Shown here: positions 4,761 to 11,361 of the stretch, piece by piece | Numbering within the stretch: the stretch's first letter is position 1 | Layout: the number at the start of each line of letters is the position of its first letter | Assembly (NCBI GenBank): GCA_964384585.1 | Contig: CAYLME010000116.1 | Location: 1 to 11,361, forward strand | Length of the DNA: 11,361 nucleotides | Reading direction: 5' to 3' | From: DASTYK01 sp964384585 | Lineage (GTDB): Bacteria; Gemmatimonadota; Gemmatimonadetes; Longimicrobiales; RSA9 | The notes under the pieces: generated by a model | Database searches by the model: none | Seen by the model: only the letters and a program-made list of their open reading frames with translations | Told to the model about the DNA's origin: nothing | Program-made: the position numbers and the translations under genes

Positions 4761-7700
4761 TCACACGCCCTTCAGCGAGAGCTGCGCGCTGCCCGCGCCC
4801 GGCCGGACGACGACCTCGTGCCGGCCCCCGTCGTCGGTGAGCGGGATGAGCGGATTGGCGAGCGGCCGGCCATCGAGCATGACCTGCGCAGGTGCGTGGC
4901 CGATGGCCGCGGGATTCTCGACCGTGATGACGTAGGTAGCGGTGCCGTAGCGGTACTCGATGGTGAAGTCGCTCCACGCGGTCGGCACGCACGGATCGAT
5001 GCGGAGCGTCTCGCCTTCGCGCACGAAGCCGAGGATCGCCTCGAGTCCCACGCGATAGAACCAGCTTGCCGAGCCGGTATACCACGTCCAGCCGCCCCGG
5101 CCGAGGTGTCCTTCCGCGGTGTACACGTCGGCGGGAATCGCGTACGGCTCCACCTTGTAGGTCCCCACGTCCTCCGCGGTCTGCGCGTGTGTCAGCGGGT
5201 TCAGCATCCGGAACAGTTCGAAGGCGCGGTCGCCGTCGCCGGCGAGCGCGGTTGCGAGCACGGTCCACAACGCGGCATGCGTGTACTGCGCGCCGTTCTC
5301 GCGCACGCCAGGCAGGTACCCCTTGATGTAGCCCGGATCGAGCGGACTCTCGTCGAAGGGTGGCGCGAGCAGCTGAATCAGACGTGCGTCCTCGCGGACG
5401 AGGTGCTCCTCGACCGACTGCATCGCCTGCTCCTGGCGGTGCGCGTCACCGGCCCCGGAGATCACGCTCCAGCTCTGCGCGATCGCGTCGATGCGGCATT
5501 CGTCGGCCGCCGCGGATCCGAGCGGCGTGCCGTCGTCGAAGTACGCGCGCCGGTACCACTCGCCGTCCCAGCCGTGCGCTTCCACGGCGGCGACATACGC
5601 ATCCGCCCGTGTCAGGCAGTCGCGGTAGACGGTCGCGTCGCCGCGCTGGTGGGCGATCGCGCTGAACGAGCGCAGGGTCGCGACCAGGAACCAGCCGAGC
5701 CACACGCTCTCGCCCTGGCCGTCCGCACCGACGCGGTTCATGCCATCGTTCCAGTCGCCGGTGCCGATGAGCGGCAGCCCGTGCGGTCCGGTCGTGCATG
5801 CGCGCTCGAGCGCGCGCACGCAGTGGTCGTAGATGCTCGCGCTCTCGCGGCTGACGCGAGGCAGGTCATAGACCTCGTGCTCGCCGGGCAGCAGCTCACG
5901 CATCTCGATGAACGGCACCTCTTCATCCAGCACGGAGTGATCGCCAGTGACGCGCACGTAGTGCTCCACGACGAAAGGCAGCCAGGCGAGGTCGTCGGAG
6001 AAGCGGGTACGAACACCGCGGCCGCTGTGCGGATGCCACCAGTGCTGCACGTCACCCTCGACGAACTGGCGGGCGGCTGCACGCAGGATATGTTCGCGCG
6101 CGATGCCGGGCTCCGCGTGCACGAACGCCATCACGTCCTGGAGCTGGTCACGGAAGCCGTAGGCGCCACTGCTCTGGTAAAGGCCCGACCGGCCCCACAT
6201 GCGGCAGGCTAGCGCCTGGTAGAGAGACCAGCGGTTGATCATCACGTCGAAGGCCGGATCCGGCGTGCTCACCTTGATGACGGAGAGTCGCTCGTCCCAG
6301 TCGCGTACCGCCTCTGCGACGGCGGCCACCGCGCGGCCCGCGTCGGCATAGCGCGCGATCGCCTGCTTCGCCGCGGCATCGTCCGCGGCGGCGCCGAGCA
6401 CCGCCACGACGGTGCGGGTCTCACCGGGCGCCAGCTCGAGTGTGCACTGCAGCGCGGCACACGGATCGGGTGCCGGTCTGGTCGAGTCACCCAGAGACGG
6501 GCGGCGCAGTGCTGCCGGGTCGGCCGCACAGCCGTTGCGGCCGAGGAAGGCGCGTCGATCCATCGTGTGCGCGCTGACCGGCTCGCTCAACGCACAGAAC
6601 GCGGTGCGCGACGCGAAATGAGGATCGAAATCGTTGTACGCGAAGATCGCGCGCGCGTCCGCATCGAAACGCGTGCGGACCTGGTGCTGCGTGCGTTCGC
6701 GCAGTGAGCCGAGCGTCCATTCCGCGTACGCAGTGACGGTGATGCGGCGCGGCGTGGTGCCGCGATTCGTGAGGTGCAGCAGCGAGAGCTTGACCGGCTC
6801 GTCGGGCGCCATGCCAAGGTCGAGTTTTGACGCAATGCCGGCGCGCTCGTGCTCGAACGACGAGAAGCCCGCACCGTGCTTTACCCGGTACGGCACGTCG
6901 TCGTGCATCGGCGCGGGCGTCGCGCTCCAGGTGTCACCACTCTCGTCATCGCGCAGGTACAGCACCTCGCCTGGCGGGTCGGACACGGGGTCGTTCGACC
7001 ACGGTGTCAGCCGGAAGAAGTAGCTGCTCTCCGCCCAGGTGTAGCCCGCACCGCGCTCGGTGACGAGGAAGCCGCCATGCGGATTCGCGATGACGTTGGA
7101 CCATGGTGCAGGTGGCAGGTGATCGCCGCGCACGCGCATGACGTACTCGCCATCCCCGGTCATGCCGCCGGTGCCGTTGTCGAAGAGCAGTTCGGCGTCA
7201 TTCGGCGCCGTCGCCGGCGGTGCGCCACGTGTCGTGACGGATGCGGAGCCCCGGCGCTGCGCGCGTGGCCGGTCGCCGTCGCGCCCGGATCGGTCCGTTG
7301 CGTCGCGCATCACGCCGTCGGCCCGTGCCAACGCTCGCAACGGCGCCTCGCTGCGGCGTGCGCCGTCGAGCATCTGCGCGAGGGAGCGGCCGTCGCAGGC
7401 GATGAGCACAGCCGCCGTTGCCTCCAGCATGAGCAGACTCTCAGGCGAGAGCTGTGTGCGTCGGCGCACGTACACGCCGCCCGACGTGTCCGTGATGCCG
7501 GTCCCGCTCGCGGCGGAGATCGCGGCCAGGATCTCGTCGTTCAACTCCTCGAAGTACGCGGGCGGGTGTGCATTCAGCACGACGAAATCGACGCCCAGTC
7601 CGCGCCGCCGCCAGAAGTGATGCGCGGCGAGCAGGTCATGCAGTGTGGGCAGCCCATCGACGGAATCGATCGTCGCGACGACGATCGGCAGGTCGCCCGA

Positions 7701-10700
7701 GATGCCGTTCTCCCAGAGCAGCGACTGCGCGCCCCGGTTGGCTGCTGTTTCCGCAGGCGGTGGACGCAGCGCGGGACCGGGAAAGAGCACGTGTGCGGCA
7801 AGCTCCTGGAAGCGCGCACTGTCGGCCGAGCTGATGCCGAGGCCGCGCAACTCGACCTGTGCGGTGGTCCAGGCCAGGTCGAAGGCGCGCTGCGCGTTGT
7901 GCGGATCATCGTAGCGGTCGGCCAGGTCGAACGCGGCTTCGCGCGTGGTCGCGACCAGTGTGGTGAACGCGACGGAGCCCGACTGGCCGGGCTCGAGGCG
8001 CAGCCGCGCACGCAGGCTGACAATGGGGTCGAGCACGGCGCCTGTCGTGCCGGGTAGCGCGCCGGCGTGCTCGAGCACGATGGGGTCGCGCACGGAGCGG
8101 CCGCGGCCGAGGAAGCGTGCACGATCGGTCTCGTACGAGATGTCGCCAACACGCTCCGGCCCCGTTGCCATGCCATGCACGAGCCACAGCGTCCGCTCGT
8201 CGGCGGAGCGCGGCCGGCGCGTTGCCGTCAGCGCCGAACACCACTCGTGCCACTCGGTCTCGATGAACAAATTCGAGAAGGCCGGGTGCGCCCGGTCCGC
8301 GTTCCCCGGTGCGAGCACGACCTCGCCGTAGCTGGTCAGCTCGATCTCGCGCGGCGTGTCGCTGTTGTTCGTGACCGTGATACGACGGACCTCGGCCGCG
8401 TCCTCGGGCACGACGGCGATTTCCGTGCGTGTTTCGATGTCGCCGTCCACGCGCAGGAACGTCGCGCGATCTGCGGCGAGCAACGCCTTGTAGCGGTCGG
8501 GCCGCGTGCAGAGTGGCTGGTGGCCGGCCGACCAGGTGCGGCCGGTCGTGACGTCGTGCACGTAGCAGAACTGCCCGGTGTCGTCGGTCGTGCCGTCGGC
8601 GCGCCAGCGCGTTACGTCGAGGCCGTCGTAGCTCGCGCGACCACCGCCGGCGTGGCTGACCATGAGCGTGTACGGTGCGTAGCCGAACAGTGCGACCTGC
8701 GGTCGCAGCGTATCCGCACGGTCGATCTCGCGAACGACCGGCACATCGGACTCGGGCCCGCCGTCCGCCTCCTCCTCCGGCCGTGCCGGCTGCGGAGCCT
8801 GTAGCGTGATGCGGTGCGGGATACGCTCGTACAGCAACAGCTCCGCCGAGCGTACGAGCGGGTCATCGTGGAAACGGCGCGGCCAGACGTGATCGAGGAG
8901 TGTGTTCGCGAGCGCGACGAAGCTCATCCCGATGTGGTGCGCCATGTACGTCCCGACGACGGCGTACGACTCCCCGGGCGCGGGGCGGGTGTAGTCGAGC
9001 GCGTCGCGGAAGCCGTAGGGACCAAGCGCGCCGGCCGTCTCCAGGGCGGTGAGGTTCTCGAGCGCATCCAGTGGATCGACCATGAGCGCGAGCGCGCTCG
9101 CGTACGGCGCGACGACCAGGTCATGCGCGAGGCCGCGCTTGAGTCCCAGGTCCGGTACGCCGAAGGCGCGGTACTGATAGGTGAGATGGTGATCGCGCAG
9201 GTTGTAGGCGCTTTCACTCACGCCCCACGGCACGCCACGCGCCGCGCCATACGCCTGCTGTCGCTTCACCGCGCCGAGGTTGGAATGGTCGAGCAGCGTG
9301 AGCGGGAAGGAGTGCATGACCAGGCGCGGCATGAGGTACTCGAACATGCTGCCGCTCCACGACACGAGCGCCGTCGCGCCGTGCGCGTGGGTCAGGCTGC
9401 GGCCGAGACGGAACCAGTGTTCGACCGGTACGTCGTCCTTCGCGATCGCAATGAAGCTGGCGAGCCGCGCCTCGGAGGCGAGCAGATCATAGAACGAGGC
9501 ATCGCGCACATTTGCGCTCCGGTCGTAGCCGATCGCGAAGAGCTTGTGCTCCTCGTCGAACAGGAACCGGAAATCCATCTCATGTGCGAACGCGTATGCG
9601 CGCTCCGCGATCGTGCGCAGCCGGGTCGCGAAAGCGGCCGGGTCGGCGCCGGCCGCGTCGCGCTCTGCCGTGATGCGATGCAGGCACCACTCGATCCATT
9701 CCACGGCGGCGACGGCTTCGGGCTCTGTGAGCGACGCAGACAGCACGACCGACTGCGCGTGCTGCAGCGCGTCCACGACGCTGCCGAACGCAAGCCCGTC
9801 CGCGATCGCGCTGGTGAGTTCCTCGCTGGCCGTGCGCACGTGCTCGCGCGCCTGGACGAGCGCCGGGTGGGCCTCGTCGGGCACTGTGTCTGCTTCGGCG
9901 ACGTCGGCAAGCCGCTCGTCGGCGAGCAGCAGTGCTGCCTCCAGCGCGCGCCGCACGTGGTCGCGGCCCGCTGCCGGCGTTGCCGCCAGCTCGAGGCATG
10001 CCTGGCGCAGCGCGACGAGGTGGCCGGCGAGGTTGCCGCTGTCGACGGTCGACACGTACCCCGGTTCGAGCACCTGCAGGGTGTGCAGGTCATACCAGTT
10101 GTAGAAATGGCCGCGGTAGCGCTGCATCCGCTCGAGCGAGGCGAACGCGTGTTCCAGGCGCGTCGTCATGTCGGCGAGCGTGATCAGTCCCAGGTCGTGC
10201 GCGCTGACCGTGGAGAGGAGCTGCAGCCCGATGTTCGTGGGCGAAGTACGTACGGCGAGTACCGGCGCGGGGTCTTCCTGAAAGTTGTCGGGCGCGAGCC
10301 AGTGCGTCTCGGGTGTGACGAAGCGGTCGAAGAAGCGCCAGTGCAGCAGTGCGTAACGCAGCATCTGCCGCCGGTGCGGCCGCCCCGGCCGCGCGTCCGG
10401 CTCGAGTGCGGGTGCACCGAGGGCGTGCGCGATCGCGGGTGAGGCGAACCACAGTGCCGTGAGCGGCAGCACTGCCAGTGCGAGGTGCCACAACTCGCGC
10501 GTTGTCAGGGTCGCATCGGGGCCCGTGGCGCGCGTGATCGTGAGCGCGGCCGTCACGATGAGCAGTGCCGCGACTGCGACGACGACGGCGAGCATCGCGC
10601 GCCACGTGGCGCGCGGCGTGCGCTTCGTTGCGTCCTCGGCGACGGACGCGGTCTGCCACTGGAGCAGGTTTCGACGCGAGACCAGGACGCGCCACAGTGA

Positions 10701-11361
10701 GTGCACGATCGCGTGGGCGGAGATCCACGCCTGGTGCGGCAGGAACACGACGGCGAGCGCGAACTGCTGGGCACTGCGCATGGCGTCGCGGCCGACGGAC
10801 GCGTAATAGGCGCGCCATGAGCGGTCGAGTGGTGGGCGCAGCGCGGCGAAGAGCACGGACAGCACCCACGGTGTCGCGATCACGCCCAGCGCGAGCAGCG
10901 TCCATCGCAGTGACGAACCGGGCAGCAGGAACCAGCCGGCCAGGAGGAACGCCAGGGTAGTGATCTCGACGGTACTGCGGCGCAGATTGTCGAAGATCTT
11001 CCAGCGCGACAGGATCGACAGCCGGTTCGGCTCACGGCCGCGCGGCCCCCACACGTGCGGTGTCAGCCAGCCGATCAGCTGCCAGTCGCCGCGGATCCAG
11101 CGGTGCTTGCGGCGCGTGAACGTGAGGTAATGGCTGGGATAGTCGTCGTAGACCGTGATGTCGGTCGCGAGTCCGGCGCGCGCGTAGCTGCCCTCGATCA
11201 GGTCGTGCGAGAGCAGGGAATTCTCGGGGAACCGGCCGTGTGTCGCGGCCTCGAATGCATCGACGTCGTAGATGCCCTTGCCGGTGTAGCTGCCCTCGCG
11301 ATACAGGTCCTGGTAGACGTCGGACACGGCCGTGGTGTACGGGTCGACGCCCGGGTGACCG
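4761..11361 (-). CDS. ndvB: Cyclic beta-1,2-glucan synthase (NdvB/Cgs type), C-terminal 2199 residues; 5' end outside window
   Basis: An inner-membrane synthase that polymerises UDP-glucose into beta-1,2-glucan, cyclises it and trims it by phosphorolysis. The frame is open to the window edge (GHPGVDPYTTAV precedes the internal GTG at 11325-11327), so that GTG is not the start; the family is usually about 2800 aa. Order in the protein: end of GT84 (11360 to about 11030) with SHDLIEG and RWIRGDW (11082-11102); hydrophobic membrane segments (about 10970-10430); a conserved stretch with LAVRTSPTNIGLQLLSTVSA and HFYNWYDLHTL (about 10350-10020); the glycoamylase-like/GH189 cyclisation domain (about 9550-8830) with SWSGSMFEYLMPRL, VPWGVSESAYN and MAHHIGMSFVALANTL; a first GH94-type sandwich (about 8700-7930, GTTGAVLDPIVSLR); a spacer (about 7700-7500); a second sandwich (about 7200-6400, DPCAALQ); and the GH94 barrel (about 6250-5000) with AYGFRDQLQDVMAF, QHWWHPHSGRGVRTRFSDD (Asp pair at 5991-5996, general acid region) and GTGDWNDGMN. 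The phosphorylase motifs look intact. The GT84 aspartates lie upstream of the window. Confidence 0.95.
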   Translation of the reverse strand, partial: GHPGVDPYTTAVSDVYQDLYREGSYTGKGIYDVDAFEAATHGRFPENSLLSHDLIEGSYARAGLATDITVYDDYPSHYLTFTRRKHRWIRGDWQLIGWLTPHVWGPRGREPNRLSILSRWKIFDNLRRSTVEITTLAFLLAGWFLLPGSSLRWTLLALGVIATPWVLSVLFAALRPPLDRSWRAYYASVGRDAMRSAQQFALAVVFLPHQAWISAHAIVHSLWRVLVSRRNLLQWQTASVAEDATKRTPRATWRAMLAVVVAVAALLIVTAALTITRATGPDATLTTRELWHLALAVLPLTALWFASPAIAHALGAPALEPDARPGRPHRRQMLRYALLHWRFFDRFVTPETHWLAPDNFQEDPAPVLAVRTSPTNIGLQLLSTVSAHDLGLITLADMTTRLEHAFASLERMQRYRGHFYNWYDLHTLQVLEPGYVSTVDSGNLAGHLVALRQACLELAATPAAGRDHVRRALEAALLLADERLADVAEADTVPDEAHPALVQAREHVRTASEELTSAIADGLAFGSVVDALQHAQSVVLSASLTEPEAVAAVEWIEWCLHRITAERDAAGADPAAFATRLRTIAERAYAFAHEMDFRFLFDEEHKLFAIGYDRSANVRDASFYDLLASEARLASFIAIAKDDVPVEHWFRLGRSLTHAHGATALVSWSGSMFEYLMPRLVMHSFPLTLLDHSNLGAVKRQQAYGAARGVPWGVSESAYNLRDHHLTYQYRAFGVPDLGLKRGLAHDLVVAPYASALALMVDPLDALENLTALETAGALGPYGFRDALDYTRPAPGESYAVVGTYMAHHIGMSFVALANTLLDHVWPRRFHDDPLVRSAELLLYERIPHRITLQAPQPARPEEEADGGPESDVPVVREIDRADTLRPQVALFGYAPYTLMVSHAGGGRASYDGLDVTRWRADGTTDDTGQFCYVHDVTTGRTWSAGHQPLCTRPDRYKALLAADRATFLRVDGDIETRTEIAVVPEDAAEVRRITVTNNSDTPREIELTSYGEVVLAPGNADRAHPAFSNLFIETEWHEWCSALTATRRPRSADERTLWLVHGMATGPERVGDISYETDRARFLGRGRSVRDPIVLEHAGALPGTTGAVLDPIVSLRARLRLEPGQSGSVAFTTLVATTREAAFDLADRYDDPHNAQRAFDLAWTTAQVELRGLGISSADSARFQELAAHVLFPGPALRPPPAETAANRGAQSLLWENGISGDLPIVVATIDSVDGLPTLHDLLAAHHFWRRRGLGVDFVVLNAHPPAYFEELNDEILAAISAASGTGITDTSGGVYVRRRTQLSPESLLMLEATAAVLIACDGRSLAQMLDGARRSEAPLRALARADGVMRDATDRSGRDGDRPRAQRRGSASVTTRGAPPATAPNDAELLFDNGTGGMTGDGEYVMRVRGDHLPPAPWSNVIANPHGGFLVTERGAGYTWAESSYFFRLTPWSNDPVSDPPGEVLYLRDDESGDTWSATPAPMHDDVPYRVKHGAGFSSFEHERAGIASKLDLGMAPDEPVKLSLLHLTNRGTTPRRITVTAYAEWTLGSLRERTQHQVRTRFDADARAIFAYNDFDPHFASRTAFCALSEPVSAHTMDRRAFLGRNGCAADPAALRRPSLGDSTRPAPDPCAALQCTLELAPGETRTVVAVLGAAADDAAAKQAIARYADAGRAVAAVAEAVRDWDERLSVIKVSTPDPAFDVMINRWSLYQALACRMWGRSGLYQSSGAYGFRDQLQDVMAFVHAEPGIAREHILRAAARQFVEGDVQHWWHPHSGRGVRTRFSDDLAWLPFVVEHYVRVTGDHSVLDEEVPFIEMRELLPGEHEVYDLPRVSRESASIYDHCVRALERACTTGPHGLPLIGTGDWNDGMNRVGADGQGESVWLGWFLVATLRSFSAIAHQRGDATVYRDCLTRADAYVAAVEAHGWDGEWYRRAYFDDGTPLGSAAADECRIDAIAQSWSVISGAGDAHRQEQAMQSVEEHLVREDARLIQLLAPPFDESPLDPGYIKGYLPGVRENGAQYTHAALWTVLATALAGDGDRAFELFRMLNPLTHAQTAEDVGTYKVEPYAIPADVYTAEGHLGRGGWTWYTGSASWFYRVGLEAILGFVREGETLRIDPCVPTAWSDFTIEYRYGTATYVITVENPAAIGHAPAQVMLDGRPLANPLIPLTDDGGRHEVVVRPGAGSAQLSLKGV

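Noticed and set aside
5800..5815. Perfect 16-bp palindrome GCGCGCTCGAGCGCGC
   Set aside because: It lies inside GH94 coding sequence and encodes an ordinary Arg/Ala/Leu/Glu helix; in DNA this GC-rich such palindromes arise by chance.
4818..6212. 464-aa + strand ORF opposite the GH94 domain
   Set aside because: It lies entirely antisense to strongly conserved GH94 coding sequence. It is rich in Arg/Ala/Val/His with no domain pattern, typical of open frames in high-GC DNA.
8814..10442. 542-aa + strand ORF opposite the cyclisation domain, and a similar 402-aa ORF at 6849-8057
   Set aside because: Both mirror the codon periodicity of the glucan synthase and lack recognisable motifs or convincing ribosome-binding sites, so I treat them as shadows.
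11325..11327. GTG as the start of the glucan synthase
   Set aside because: Codons upstream to the window edge continue the conserved GT84 sequence (GHPGVDPYTTAV), so the gene begins beyond the window.

Overview
The window is high-GC bacterial DNA, most likely from an uncultured Gemmatimonadota-type or similar soil/sediment lineage. This placement rests on protein style and is only moderately certain. It includes a tandem pair of exported imidazolonepropionase-like amidohydrolases, and a lipoprotein beta-propeller with the opening DSAGIEVVTN and the motif GGGPGEF that is common in that phylum. A run of exactly 10 Ns at 2017-2026 suggests a scaffolded metagenome or draft assembly.

Layout. (1) 1-1549, + strand: the C-terminal end of one amidohydrolase, coupled through a GTGA overlap to a second complete amidohydrolase (441 aa). 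The second keeps the fold signature but appears to have lost every metal ligand I can align. (2) 1550-2652, + strand: a HipBA toxin-antitoxin remnant. The HipB-like antitoxin is intact. The HipA toxin is broken by a TAG codon after its N-terminal subdomain and has no kinase core. A short, relatively AT-rich promoter region with a 13-nt direct repeat (40-bp spacing) precedes hipB. (3) 2653-3822, - strand: a lipoprotein with NHL/6-bladed beta-propeller features, flanked by an imperfect 27-nt direct repeat. (4) 3958-4680, + strand: a 240-aa cytoplasmic protein that I do not recognise. (5) 4761-11361, - strand: most of a very large cyclic beta-1,2-glucan synthase (NdvB/Cgs family). It runs off the right end of the window and lacks its N-terminal roughly 600 residues here.

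The synthase carries, in order, the end of a GT84 glycosyltransferase, membrane segments, a glycoamylase-like cyclisation domain, two GH94-type sandwich copies and a GH94 phosphorylase barrel. Together these would make, cyclise and trim periplasmic beta-1,2-glucan. It converges with the 240-aa gene and is not obviously functionally tied to the rest. Apart from the amidohydrolase pair and hipBA, I see no operon linking the genes. No gene-free stretch exceeds about 140 bases. I saw no tRNA, rRNA, CRISPR array or transposase.

I did not find a convincing new multi-gene system. The points most worth a second look are the apparently metal-free amidohydrolase partner, the truncated HipA whose premature stop leaves a HipS-like fragment beside an intact HipB, and the direct repeats around hipB and around the lipoprotein gene.
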